From the NCBI GenBank assembly GCA_017450215.1, contig JAFSVH010000129.1, positions 1 through 58,361 of the forward strand: DNA of 58,361 nt, given 5' to 3'. Made by a program: the position numbers and the translations under genes. Source of the stretch: Bacilli bacterium. Lineage in GTDB: Bacteria > Bacillota_I > Bacilli_A > ML615J-28 > CAG-698. Below, piece by piece: positions 23,575 through 32,569 of this stretch (position 1 is the first letter of the stretch; the number at the start of each line of letters is the position of its first letter). A model generated the notes under the pieces. The model was not told the origin of the DNA. It ran no database searches and saw nothing but the letters and a program-made list of their open reading frames with translations.

Positions 23575-24552
23575 ATGAAAAAGAATATAGAACAAGATAT
23601 CAAAAAAGTAAATAAAAAAATTGGTGCAATCATAATAAAAAATATATTTTTAGTGATTGGTCTTTCAATAACTATTTTATCATGGATTTTTCAAGATGAA
23701 TTTTTTGGTGCAGATCCTGATGTCAATATATTTATGAAATTTGCAAATACACAATCTCATTCAGTTGTTAAAAGTGTAATTTTGTTTATTCCTAGTATTG
23801 TTGATATCATTAGAGTATTGTCTTTGTTTGCTTTGTTCTTAACTGTTGCTGGATTAATAATAAAACTATTCTTCTGCAAGACAAAGAGACAAAAAACGAT
23901 ATCACTTATGATAAAGAGTTTGTTAAAATATACAGTTGCTATAGTTGATGTTTTATTCATTTTAAATATTTTTGGTGTTGATACAACAACATTGATAGCT
24001 AGTGCTGGTGTATTAACATTGGTTGTTGGACTTGGTGCTCAAAGTTTAATTGCCGATATTATTGCTGGAATTTCAATTGTGTTTGATGAACAATTTGAAG
24101 TTGGTGATATAGTTATTGTTGATACCTTTAGAGGTAGTGTTGATGAAATCGGAATTAGGACAACTAAGATTGTTGATTGGAAAGGTCATGTGAAAATAAT
24201 AAATAATTCCAAGATTACAAGTGTATTAAATGAGAGTAAAAATCAAACTTACGGTGTTTGTAATATTGATATCGATTATGGTGTAGATATAAAGATGGTG
24301 GAAGAAATCATTAAACAAAATCTTGACCAAATTAGTGCTAATATTCCAAATATCATTGGTAAGGTTAATTATGGTGGAGTATCATCATTAAAAGAAAACG
24401 GAGTTCAATTATTATTTACTGCAAAATGTGAAACACCAAATGTATATGGCGTGCAAAGAGCCATGAATAGAGAATTCAAAATATTGTTTGATAAGAACAA
24501 TATTAAGATTCCTTTCCCTCAAGTTACTATTTCTGAAAGAAAAGAGAATTAA
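23575..24552 (+). CDS. MscS-family mechanosensitive channel
   Basis: Small-conductance mechanosensitive channel (325 residues) that releases solutes on osmotic downshock. It has four predicted membrane segments (about 20-40, 60-80, 85-105, 125-150). The last is the pore helix ('LIASAGVLTLVVGLGAQSLI', Gly/Ala-rich). The family signature follows in 'FEVGDIVIVDTFRGSVDEIG', then the cytoplasmic beta and alpha/beta cage. AGGTGA precedes the ATG. It is a single gene with its own promoter and terminator. The closest type is YkuT/YggB-like. Confidence 0.93.
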   Translation: MKKNIEQDIKKVNKKIGAIIIKNIFLVIGLSITILSWIFQDEFFGADPDVNIFMKFANTQSHSVVKSVILFIPSIVDIIRVLSLFALFLTVAGLIIKLFFCKTKRQKTISLMIKSLLKYTVAIVDVLFILNIFGVDTTTLIASAGVLTLVVGLGAQSLIADIIAGISIVFDEQFEVGDIVIVDTFRGSVDEIGIRTTKIVDWKGHVKIINNSKITSVLNESKNQTYGVCNIDIDYGVDIKMVEEIIKQNLDQISANIPNIIGKVNYGGVSSLKENGVQLLFTAKCETPNVYGVQRAMNREFKILFDKNNIKIPFPQVTISERKEN

Positions 24553-24634
24553 ATGTTTTTTAGGTGTAGCCATCATAAAACGTTTACATCGCTAATTCAG
24601 TTTAATAATAATGAAAAAATATTCAATATATAAT

Positions 24635-24678
24635 AAAATTAATTAAGTGTTAGAAATAGCACTTAATTAATTTTTTTT
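24635..24678 (+). terminator. strong terminator between mscS and serC
   Basis: TTAATTAAGTG (24639-24649) pairs with CACTTAATTAA (24660-24670), extended by A/T pairs and followed by eight T. It ends 4 bp before the serC ribosome site. A TATAAT at 24629-24634 overlaps its left edge, so a serC promoter, if placed there, would transcribe the hairpin. Confidence 0.88.
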
Positions 24679-24694
24679 AAAAGGAGAAGAGATT

Positions 24695-25774
24695 ATGGGA
24701 CGTGTATTTAATTTTTCAGCAGGACCTGCTATGTTACCAGAAGAAGTATTAAAGGAAGTGCAAGACGAATTACTTAACTATAATAATAGTGGTATGTCTG
24801 TTATGGAAATGTCGCACAGATCGAAACCTTATGAAAAAATATTAAATGATGCTATTCAAGATTTAAAAGATGTACTTAATGTACCTGATAATTATAAAAT
24901 TATTTTTGTTCAAGGTGGTGCTTCTCAACAATTTGCTGCTGTACCAATGAACTTGATGAAGAATAAAAAAGCTGATTATATTTTAACTGGACAATTTGCT
25001 ACTAAAGCATATAAAGAAGCATGTATGTTTGGTGATTGTAAGGTTGTTGCATCAAGTAAAGATAAAGAATTTAGTTATATTCCTGATTGCTCTGATTTGG
25101 ATATTAGAGAAGATGCTGATTATGTTTATATTTGTGAGAACAATACTATATATGGAACTAAGTTTTGGACATTACCAAATACTAAAGGCAAACCATTAGT
25201 ATCAGATCAATCATCATGTTTTTTATCAGAACCTATTGATGTTAGTAAATATGGTGTTATTTATGCAGGTGTTCAAAAAAATGTAGGACCTGCGGGACTT
25301 GTAATTTTAATTATTAGAGAAGATTTAATAAGGGATGAACTTGATATCGTAACTCCTACGATGTTAAAGTGGAAAACACAAGTTGATGCCAATAGTTTAT
25401 ATAATACTCCTAATGCTTTTGCTATTTATGTTTGTGGCAAAGTATTTAAATGGATTAAGAAGATTGGTGGACTTGAAGAAATGAAGAAGAGAAACCAAGC
25501 TAAGGCTAAGATATTATATGATTATTTAGATCAATCTAAATATATTGCTACAGCTAGTAAAGAATCAAGATCAATGATGAATGTTACGTTTAGAACTGGT
25601 AGTGAAGAATTAGATAAGAAGTTTGTGGAAGAAGCTAAAGATTATAATATAGTATCTATTAAAGGACATCGTGCTGTTGGTGGTATGAGAGCATCAATTT
25701 ATAATGCTATGCCAATCGAAGGTGTTAAGGCTTTAGTTGAATTTATGAAGAAATTTGAAGCGGAGAATTTATGA
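24695..25774 (+). CDS. serC: phosphoserine aminotransferase
   Basis: PLP enzyme (359 residues) converting 3-phosphohydroxypyruvate to phosphoserine. The N-terminus 'VFNFSAGPAMLPEEVLKEVQ' is diagnostic, and the PLP-binding Lys195 lies in 'YAGVQKNVGPAG'. The conserved phosphate-binding residues around 'GGMRASIYNAMPIEGV' near the C-terminus are intact. AAGGAG precedes the ATG. Its TGA is 1 bp before the serA ATG, so serC-serA-TIM barrel is one operon. Confidence 0.96.
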   Translation: MGRVFNFSAGPAMLPEEVLKEVQDELLNYNNSGMSVMEMSHRSKPYEKILNDAIQDLKDVLNVPDNYKIIFVQGGASQQFAAVPMNLMKNKKADYILTGQFATKAYKEACMFGDCKVVASSKDKEFSYIPDCSDLDIREDADYVYICENNTIYGTKFWTLPNTKGKPLVSDQSSCFLSEPIDVSKYGVIYAGVQKNVGPAGLVILIIREDLIRDELDIVTPTMLKWKTQVDANSLYNTPNAFAIYVCGKVFKWIKKIGGLEEMKKRNQAKAKILYDYLDQSKYIATASKESRSMMNVTFRTGSEELDKKFVEEAKDYNIVSIKGHRAVGGMRASIYNAMPIEGVKALVEFMKKFEAENL

Positions 25775-25775
25775 T

Positions 25776-26939
25776 ATGAAAGCGATATGTTTAAATAATA
25801 TATCAAAAGTTGCTTTAGCAACACTTAGTGGTGATGATGTAACTGTTGATAATTTAAAAGATGCTGATAGTGTATTGGTTCGTTCATTCGATATGCATGA
25901 TTATGATTTAGGTAATAATGTTTTAGCTGTTGCTAGAGCTGGAGCAGGAGTAAATAATATTCCAATTGATGTATATGCTGAAAGAGGTGTTGTAGTATTC
26001 AATACACCAGGAGCTAATGCTAATGCTGTTAAAGAATTAGTTTTATGTGCTTTGCTTTTATCTAGTAGAGGCATTATTGAAGGTAATAATTGGGTTAAAG
26101 ATAATAAGAGTGATGAGAATATTGCGAAGATTGCTGAAAAAGCAAAATCAAAATTTGCGGGTAATGAAATTTATGGTAAGAAAATTGCTTGTTTAGGTTT
26201 AGGTAAAATTGGTATTCTTGTTGCTAATGCTTGTGCATCTTTAGGCATGAGTGTAATTGGATATGATCCATATTTAACAGTAAGTAATGCGATGAAAATC
26301 GAAAAAGATTTAAAGTATGTTGAAAAGATAGAAGATGCTGTCAAGGATGTTGATTTTGTTACTATTCATATTCCTGCTAATGATTCAACAAAGAACTTGA
26401 TTAATAAAACAGAATTTGATGTTATGAAGCAAGGTGTTGTGCTTCTTAACTTCTCTCGTGATGTTTTAGTTGATGAAGTAGCTTTGAAGGAAGCAATTGA
26501 TAAAGGAATAATTAAAAAATATGTTACTGATTTTGCTAATCCAACAGTAGTTAATTTGCCAAATACTATATGTCTTCCTCATCTAGGTGCAAGCACTGAA
26601 GAGGCTGAAGATAACTGTGCTATGATGGCAATTAATCAACTTAAGGATTATTTAGAAAATGGTAATATAACAAATTCAGTAAATTATCCTGCTGTATCTG
26701 CTGGACTTAAGGGAAGAGATATCAGAATTTGTATTAATCACCATAATGTTCCTGGTATGATTGCAAAATTTAGTACTGTATTATCTAAAGAAAATATAAA
26801 CATTTCTAATTTAGTTAATAAATCAAAGGCTGAATATGCATATACTATTATCGATATCGATAATGTTGATATCGATAAAGATAAAGTAATCACATCATTA
26901 AAAGAATTAGATGGTGTTTTAAGGGTTAGAATTTTATGA
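25776..26939 (+). CDS. serA: D-3-phosphoglycerate dehydrogenase
   Basis: NAD-dependent first enzyme of serine synthesis (387 residues). The Rossmann motif is 'GLGKIGILVA'. Catalytic Arg, Glu and His positions are represented by 'ARAGAGVNNIP' and 'LPHLGASTEEAE'. A C-terminal ACT domain (about 312-387, 'CINHHNVPGMIAKFSTVLSK') suggests serine feedback. The start at 25776 is used; an upstream in-frame ATG at 25755 lies inside serC and lacks homology. It overlaps the next gene by ATGA. Confidence 0.94.
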   Translation: MKAICLNNISKVALATLSGDDVTVDNLKDADSVLVRSFDMHDYDLGNNVLAVARAGAGVNNIPIDVYAERGVVVFNTPGANANAVKELVLCALLLSSRGIIEGNNWVKDNKSDENIAKIAEKAKSKFAGNEIYGKKIACLGLGKIGILVANACASLGMSVIGYDPYLTVSNAMKIEKDLKYVEKIEDAVKDVDFVTIHIPANDSTKNLINKTEFDVMKQGVVLLNFSRDVLVDEVALKEAIDKGIIKKYVTDFANPTVVNLPNTICLPHLGASTEEAEDNCAMMAINQLKDYLENGNITNSVNYPAVSAGLKGRDIRICINHHNVPGMIAKFSTVLSKENINISNLVNKSKAEYAYTIIDIDNVDIDKDKVITSLKELDGVLRVRIL

Positions 26940-27709
26940 TAAAGTTAGGTTTACCAATCTTATATGAATATGATAACTTAGAAGATAATTTCAAATTAGC
27001 AAAAAAACTTGGTTTAGATTTTGTTGAGATGAATTTGAATTTTGGTTATTGTAGAAAAGAAATGGAAGAGGGTAAAGTTAAAGAACTATTAGAAAAATAT
27101 AATTTAGAAGCAACCCTTCATTTTTATGATGAAGCTGATATGGGTAGTTATGATGAGGTTGTTGATGCTTATTTAGTTTTACTAAATAAATATGCATCAC
27201 TTGGTCATGGTTATATTAAGATGATGAATTTTCATAATATTCCAGGACCTGTAGTTACAATATCAGGAGTAAAGAATTATATTTATGCAAAAGAATATGA
27301 TGAATATTTAAAAAGGATTATTAAAAACTTTAAAAAAGCAGAAGCAATAGTCAATAAATTTGATATCAAAATGGTAATTGAAAATGTTGATGGGGCTAAG
27401 AATGCTGACTTTTTAATGGAAAACTTTATTCATTTAAAAGACGAAGGATTTAAATTTACTTATGATATTGGTCATGATAATATGCAAAACGATAGTGTTT
27501 TAAAATTACTTGAAAAAACAGAACTTAAATTTGATGAGTTTCATTTTCATGATGGCAATAGAAAAGCATGTCACTTGGCACTTGGAGAAGGAACAATCAA
27601 TTTAAAATATTTTAAAGATTTAGCAATAAAGAATGATGCTTACGTTTTACTTGAGGTAAAATCTAGTGAAGATTTAATTAAGAGTGTTCCATTCTTTAAA
27701 GCATTATAA
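26936..27709 (+). CDS. TIM-barrel sugar phosphate isomerase/epimerase-like protein
   Basis: A 257-residue protein of the xylose-isomerase-like/AP-endonuclease-2 TIM-barrel superfamily. It shows acidic and His metal-ligand segments at strand ends: 'VIENVDGA', 'TYDIGHDN', 'FHFHDGNRKACHLALGEG' and 'LLEVKSS'. It overlaps serA by 4 bp, so it is translationally coupled to serine synthesis, yet the expected third enzyme, phosphoserine phosphatase, is not encoded here. This fold is not a phosphatase fold, so it should not be called SerB. The substrate is unknown. Confidence 0.8.
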   Translation: MIKLGLPILYEYDNLEDNFKLAKKLGLDFVEMNLNFGYCRKEMEEGKVKELLEKYNLEATLHFYDEADMGSYDEVVDAYLVLLNKYASLGHGYIKMMNFHNIPGPVVTISGVKNYIYAKEYDEYLKRIIKNFKKAEAIVNKFDIKMVIENVDGAKNADFLMENFIHLKDEGFKFTYDIGHDNMQNDSVLKLLEKTELKFDEFHFHDGNRKACHLALGEGTINLKYFKDLAIKNDAYVLLEVKSSEDLIKSVPFFKAL

Positions 27710-27713
27710 AATA

Positions 27714-27743
27714 AAAAGGGAGAGTTAAAAACTCTCTCTTTTG
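27714..27743. terminator. bidirectional terminator after the serine operon
   Basis: AAAAGGGAGAGT pairs with ACTCTCTCTTTT around a short A-rich loop. It serves both the serine operon (plus) and the carrier gene (minus). Confidence 0.87.
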
Positions 27744-27751
27744 TTTTTACA

Positions 27752-28744
27752 TTACGAAATAAATAAAGCGAAAATTAATGGTATTGTTATTAGACCAATT
27801 ACGTGTGAAACTAATGCCATTCCAGCACAATCGATAACATCTTTATCAAATGCAGATGGGATAATTACAGTATTTAAACCAAGAGGCATTGAAATATAAG
27901 TAATTAGACATAATAATAAATAATCATATCCTGATAAATCAAAAATAGCTCCAGCTAGTTTATATAATAAACCAAAGGCAACAGGGATTAAAATTGTTCT
28001 AATAATTGAAATTGCATAAATTCTATAATCCTTCAAGCATTTCACAATATCATAACTTGCAATTACAACACCTGTTAAGATCATTGCAACTGGTGACATA
28101 CAAGCTGCGCCAGATGCGATAGCATTTGATATGAATTTTACATTTGCATTAATCCAAGCTCCACCACCAGTTAAACCCAAAATAACACCTACAAGTAATC
28201 CAATAAATATAGGGTTGAATAAACGCTTCAAGTATTTTACAAATACATTTTGGTTCTTATCGTTCTGTTGATATTCAATTGGTATCAATAGATTAGGAAG
28301 TGCCCATAATGTAAATACGAATTGAGGGATGATTGTGAAGATTAAATAATAAATTTCATAATTAGGATTAACTGCTTGAACGATTGGTATACCAATATAT
28401 GTGAAATTTGAATAAATTAATCCATATTGATACATCTTCTTTAGATAATCATCGTTCTTAATTAGTAACATACCAATTAATAATCCTAAGAATGTTGTTG
28501 CTGCTGTAATTATTAAACTAAATAATAAAACAGAACCAGATGTACTTAGGTTATCAACTGTAAAACTAGTCATAAATGATTTTACTAAAACAAATGGTAA
28601 AAATATTGTTGATAGTAGTTTTGACAATGTTTTAATTGAATCTTTCTTTATAACTTTTAGTTTAATTAATAAATAGCCAATAATTATAAAGATAAATAAA
28701 ACAGCCATTTGTGATAGTGTAGTATTAAATATTTGTTTAAACAT
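27752..28744 (-). CDS. AEC-family transporter (auxin efflux carrier fold)
   Basis: Membrane carrier of 330 residues with about ten hydrophobic helices in two five-helix halves, as in the AEC family (malate/malonate and related anion carriers in bacteria). The first helix 'MAVLFIFIIIGYLLIKLKVI' and the conserved crossover-type Asn/Pro regions ('GIPIVQAVNP', 'GLNTVIIPSAF') fit. The ATG at 28744 follows AAGGAG. It stands alone on the minus strand between two plus-strand units. Its substrate cannot be predicted. Confidence 0.88.
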   Translation of the reverse strand: MFKQIFNTTLSQMAVLFIFIIIGYLLIKLKVIKKDSIKTLSKLLSTIFLPFVLVKSFMTSFTVDNLSTSGSVLLFSLIITAATTFLGLLIGMLLIKNDDYLKKMYQYGLIYSNFTYIGIPIVQAVNPNYEIYYLIFTIIPQFVFTLWALPNLLIPIEYQQNDKNQNVFVKYLKRLFNPIFIGLLVGVILGLTGGGAWINANVKFISNAIASGAACMSPVAMILTGVVIASYDIVKCLKDYRIYAISIIRTILIPVAFGLLYKLAGAIFDLSGYDYLLLCLITYISMPLGLNTVIIPSAFDKDVIDCAGMALVSHVIGLITIPLIFALFIS

Positions 28745-28835
28745 AATTTATCTCCTTTTCAAAAAATTAATTAATAAGATTATACCACTAATAATCTAAA
28801 AAAAACTAGAAAAAAAATAAAAAAATAAATTTATC

Positions 28836-28864
28836 TTGCTTAGAAAACACATTCATAGTAATAT
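28836..28864 (+). promoter_or_regulatory. promoter of the first acyltransferase gene
   Basis: TTGCTT (28836-28841), 17 bp, TAATAT (28859-28864), about 26 bp before the ATG. Confidence 0.5.
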
Positions 28865-28890
28865 ATTATAGGAATTGAGGATATATCCAA

Positions 28891-30276
28891 ATGGGAAAAA
28901 AGAAAAAACTTACTTTGCAACAACGATTAGCAAAGAGAAAAATTAAAAGACCTAATTGGTTTATATATTTTTTGTATTATTTCATTATGACTAAATTTGT
29001 TGGAAAGAAATATAAAGCTCATTATGAGATAATTGATGATATCAACGAATGCGAAGGTGCTAAGTTTTTGATTTGGAATCATTTATCACGGGTTGATCAT
29101 ATGTATTTAATGGAAGCAACTTATCCAACTAGAATTAATATTTTAGCAGGATATAATGAATTCTTTAGAAGTCATTTGCATTTAGTATTTAAATTAAATC
29201 AAATTACACCTAAGAAGCACTATACTAATGATATTCCAAGTATTAAGGCTCTTAATTCATTAATTAAGCAAGGTGCTACAATATGTATGGCACCAGAGGG
29301 GATGAGTTCTATTTATGGAACAAATCAGCCTATTGTTCCTGAAACAGCCCATTTTTTAAAGCATCATAAGATTCCAGTTTATTATATGGAAATGAGAGGA
29401 CAATATTTAGTTAGTACTAAAGCTATTCAAGATGAAAGATATGGTAATACTTATGCTAAGTTGATGCTTCTATTTACAAAAGAAGACCTTGAAAGATTGA
29501 GTGAGCAAGAAATTACAGATATCTTGAATGAAAAATTTAGACATGATGAATATTTATGGAATAAAGAGCAAAGAATTAAATATACACATAAAGGTAATGC
29601 TTTAGCTCGTAATTTATCAACACTTTGCTATAAGTGCCCTAAATGTGGTAGTGAAATTCAAATGGAAGAAGATGGAAATAACTTAAGATGTAAATGCTGT
29701 GGTAATAGTGTTACAGTTAATGATTATTATGATTTTGTTCCTAATAGTGAAGATGCTAAATATCCTATTTCACCATCAAAGTGGGTTGAATGGGAACGTT
29801 GTAAAATTATTAAAGAAATTAGAGAGAAACCAGATTATTCATACAGCTGTGAAGTAAAATTAGGATATTTACCTCCATATAAATATGTGTCAGATAAAAA
29901 GACAAGTGAGATTTGTGGTGAAGGTATTTTCACAGTTGATCATGATGGAATTCATTATAGAGGTACTAAATTAGGTGAGGCATTTGATTTTGATTTATCA
30001 TATAAAGCAGTGTATTCATTACCAATAGTAACTGATACGACATTCTTCAGTGTATATGTTAATGATGAATATCATGATGTTTTCCCAAAAGTGCCTTCAA
30101 CAATGAAGTTGTTATTACTTGTTGAAGAGATGCATAGACTTCATGTTAATTTATGGAAAAACTTTAAATGGAATGATTATATGTATGACGAAAGTCTAAA
30201 TGATGAAAAATTGGATGAATTATTCTTTTCTAAAGAAAGTTTAGATTATAAACGGAATAACAAAGATAATGAATAG
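28891..30276 (+). CDS. PlsC-type acyltransferase with a zinc ribbon (paralogue 1)
   Basis: Lysophospholipid-acyltransferase-family protein (461 residues), probably acylating glycerol-phosphate lipids at the inner membrane face. The HX4D catalytic motif is in 'NHLSRVDHMYL', and the substrate motif is 'PEGMSSIYG'. After the acyltransferase domain (about 20-235), a zinc ribbon occurs ('CPKCGSEIQ' and 'CKCCGN', about 248-275). A C-terminal region of about 180 residues follows, which I do not recognise. A paralogue with the same layout lies at 35481. It overlaps the following pcp relic by 8 bp. Confidence 0.82.
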   Translation: MGKKKKLTLQQRLAKRKIKRPNWFIYFLYYFIMTKFVGKKYKAHYEIIDDINECEGAKFLIWNHLSRVDHMYLMEATYPTRINILAGYNEFFRSHLHLVFKLNQITPKKHYTNDIPSIKALNSLIKQGATICMAPEGMSSIYGTNQPIVPETAHFLKHHKIPVYYMEMRGQYLVSTKAIQDERYGNTYAKLMLLFTKEDLERLSEQEITDILNEKFRHDEYLWNKEQRIKYTHKGNALARNLSTLCYKCPKCGSEIQMEEDGNNLRCKCCGNSVTVNDYYDFVPNSEDAKYPISPSKWVEWERCKIIKEIREKPDYSYSCEVKLGYLPPYKYVSDKKTSEICGEGIFTVDHDGIHYRGTKLGEAFDFDLSYKAVYSLPIVTDTTFFSVYVNDEYHDVFPKVPSTMKLLLLVEEMHRLHVNLWKNFKWNDYMYDESLNDEKLDELFFSKESLDYKRNNKDNE

Positions 30277-30832
30277 AAAAATTTTAATTACGTATTTTGA
30301 AAATTTTGCATCACGTGCTATTAATGCATCAAAAGAAGTTGTATGTGCACTAGATGATAAAATAATAATTGATGATGATATTTTTTGTATTGAAAAAAAA
30401 GAATTGAAGGTATCATGGAATGATATTGAAAAACAAATCAATGAAATTGATGAAGGCTTTGATTTTTTGATTCTTTGTGGTGAAGCTCAAAGTTATGAAA
30501 AAGTAACAATTGAGGTAAAAGCAAATAATATTTGTAAAGGTGTTGATAAATACGGAATTAGTAAAGATATTAATATTGAAGTGTTAAAAGATAAAAATGA
30601 AGAAATTAATACTTTATTTGAAATTAATAATTTCTAAATTAAAGATATTAATTTTTCTAATAATGCTGGTAGTTATTTATGCAATAGAGCGTATTACCTA
30701 GCCATGAAACATTTTAAAAATAAAAAAATCATGTTTGTTCACTTTCCACTTTTGAGGGAACAAGGTGGAGGATGCGAAAAACAAGAATTAGTTAAAAATA
30801 TGATTAATATTTTAGAAAGAGTGGGGAAATAA
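30269..30832 (+). pseudogene. pyroglutamyl-peptidase-like gene (pcp) broken by one in-frame TAA
   Basis: The first part (122 codons from ATG 30269) ends at TAA 30635-30637, but the same frame continues without any shift to TAA 30830. The continuation carries the family motif 'FSNNAGSYLCNRAYYLA' (Cys138) and 'IMFVHFPLLREQ' (His158). With Glu77 in 'SYEKVTIEV', the Glu/Cys/His triad of pyrrolidone carboxyl peptidase is complete on both sides of the stop. It would remove N-terminal pyroglutamate from peptides. It is either a recent nonsense mutation, a readthrough case or a sequence error. The coding frame is otherwise undamaged. Confidence 0.72.
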
Positions 30833-30834
30833 AA

Positions 30835-31845
30835 ATGGATTTAAAGATAGTAATTAGAGATAATGTTATTACTAAAGGATATAGTACTAGAGTATATATG
30901 AAGAATGGTACTGAATACCTTAATCCAAGAAAAGTACATTTTAGTTCAAATGATAAATTATCAATTGATGATACTGGCTTCGTTGTAGGATTAAAAGAAG
31001 GTGAAGGTGTAGTTACTTTAATATATCGTAGAGAAGAATGTACTGCTACAATCCAAGTAGTAAAAGAAAAAAAGGTTATGTATATTGGTCATAGAGGAGC
31101 AAGACCATTAAGTGATGATGAAATAGTTATACCTAATACTTCTTCAGCGTTCCAAGTTGGTGCGAAAAGAAATACTTATGGTATCGAAACAGATTTAAGA
31201 GTTAGTCCTGACCATGTCTTCTACTGTCACCATGATGGAGAAGTAACAACAACTCAAGCTAATTTTATAGAAGCTGAACTTAAAGAAAACGAAGTTGAAG
31301 TAGGAAGTGATATCAATAAAATTGATTTTTCTATTCTTTCAAGATTAAATGTTTATTATACAATTGGTGGAAGAAATGTGAAAAATGAAATTGCATTATT
31401 AACTGAATACTTAAGAATATGTAAAGAATATAATAAAAAATGTATTTTAGAATTCAAATGGACTAATGGTATAAATAATTATGATTGTAGTTATGTAAAT
31501 GAAGTTGTTGAAATAGTAAAAAGAAAAGAAATGTACGAAAATGTCTTCTTCATGACATCAATGAGGCCATGTCTTGAACATTTAAGAGCTAATTATAGCG
31601 ATGCATCAATGCAACTTTTGACTGGAAAAGAAACAACTAATCAAGATAGCATTGAATGGTGTGTTAAGTATAGAGCATCATTGGATGCTTATTATCCATC
31701 ACTTAATAAAAACTTTATTAAGCAAATTCATGATAATAATTTATATGTTAATGCTTGGACTGTTAATGAAAAATCGGCTTGTGATGAATTAATTGAGATG
31801 GGCGTTGATATGATTACAAGTGATTTATTACAAGCAGATGAATAA
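30835..31845 (+). CDS. glycerophosphodiester phosphodiesterase with an Ig-like N-terminus
   Basis: GDPD-family enzyme (336 residues) releasing glycerol-3-phosphate from phosphodiesters. Catalytic motifs are 'IGHRGARP' (His86, Arg87), 'GIETDLRVS' and 'FYCHHDGE', then 'CILEFKW' and 'NAWTVNEKSAC' of the TIM barrel. Residues 1-75 look like a small Big_2-type beta domain ('KLSIDDTGFVVGLKEGEGVV'), unusual for a GDPD and without a signal peptide. It starts 2 bp after the pcp frame ends, so it is part of the same operon as the acyltransferase. Confidence 0.87.
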   Translation: MDLKIVIRDNVITKGYSTRVYMKNGTEYLNPRKVHFSSNDKLSIDDTGFVVGLKEGEGVVTLIYRREECTATIQVVKEKKVMYIGHRGARPLSDDEIVIPNTSSAFQVGAKRNTYGIETDLRVSPDHVFYCHHDGEVTTTQANFIEAELKENEVEVGSDINKIDFSILSRLNVYYTIGGRNVKNEIALLTEYLRICKEYNKKCILEFKWTNGINNYDCSYVNEVVEIVKRKEMYENVFFMTSMRPCLEHLRANYSDASMQLLTGKETTNQDSIEWCVKYRASLDAYYPSLNKNFIKQIHDNNLYVNAWTVNEKSACDELIEMGVDMITSDLLQADE

Positions 31846-31892
31846 AAAAATTAAAAATAATAAAAAAATGTTTTAAAACTTTGGAAAATATA

Positions 31893-31909
31893 TTATAATA
31901 ATGTTATAA
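31893..31909. promoter_or_regulatory. possible PerR-like operator/-10 region before rubrerythrin
   Basis: TTATAATAATGTTATAA resembles the PerR box with arms TTATAA but with 2 bp extra spacing. It contains a TATAAT -10 (31894-31899). Rubrerythrin genes are often peroxide-regulated, but this match is imperfect. Confidence 0.3.
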
Positions 31910-31923
31910 GGAGAAGGAAAAAA

Positions 31924-32457
31924 ATGGAATTAAAAGGATCAAAAACAGAAAAGAATTTAATGGCTGCTTTTGCAGGTGAAAGTCAAGCAAGAAATAAGTA
32001 TACTTATTTTGCAAGTGTTGCAAAAAAAGAAGGATACGAACAAATTTCAGAAATTTTCTTGAAGACTGCTGAAAATGAAAAAGAACATGCAAAATTATGG
32101 TTCAAAGCATTAGGTGAACTTGGAACAACTGCAGAAAATTTAGCTGCTGCAGCTGCTGGAGAAAATTATGAATGGACTGATATGTATGAAAGATTTGCAA
32201 AAGATGCTGAAGAAGAAGGATTCAAAGCATTAGCATATCAATTTAGAGCTGTTGCTAAAATTGAAAAAGCTCATGAAGAGAGATATCGTGCATTACTTAA
32301 TAATGTTGAAATGAAAGCAGTGTTCGAAAAGAGCGAAGAAACAATGTGGGAATGCAGAAATTGTGGTCATTTAGTAATTGGAAAGAAAGCTCCAGTTGTA
32401 TGCCCAGTATGTGCTCATCCACAAAGCTATTTTGAAGTTAGAAAAGAAAATTATTAA
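31924..32457 (+). CDS. rbr: rubrerythrin
   Basis: Non-haem iron peroxidase of anaerobes (177 residues). The diiron four-helix domain has Glu19 in '[10 protein letters not shown]', '[10 protein letters not shown]' and 'EKAHEERY'. The C-terminal rubredoxin-like domain has four Cys at 144, 147, 160 and 163 (CRNC ... CPVC). Length and domain order match classical rubrerythrin. AAGGAGAAGG precedes the ATG. It is a single gene ending in a hairpin, and indicates an anaerobic or microaerobic lifestyle. Confidence 0.97.
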   Translation: MELKGSKTEKNLMAAFAGESQARNKYTYFASVAKKEGYEQISEIFLKTAENEKEHAKLWFKALGELGTTAENLAAAAAGENYEWTDMYERFAKDAEEEGFKALAYQFRAVAKIEKAHEERYRALLNNVEMKAVFEKSEETMWECRNCGHLVIGKKAPVVCPVCAHPQSYFEVRKENY

Positions 32458-32481
32458 TTTTTAAGATTATTCATTCAGTTA

Positions 32482-32516
32482 AACTCAAATTTAGAATTAC
32501 CTAGATTTGAGTTTTT
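32482..32516 (+). terminator. rubrerythrin terminator
   Basis: AACTCAAAT pairs with ATTTGAGTT, with an inner TAG/CTA stem, and is followed by TTTTAC. Confidence 0.8.
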
Positions 32517-32569
32517 ACTTTAATAAATTATTTATAAATATTAATTTGATATCAAAGAAAGGGAAATAA

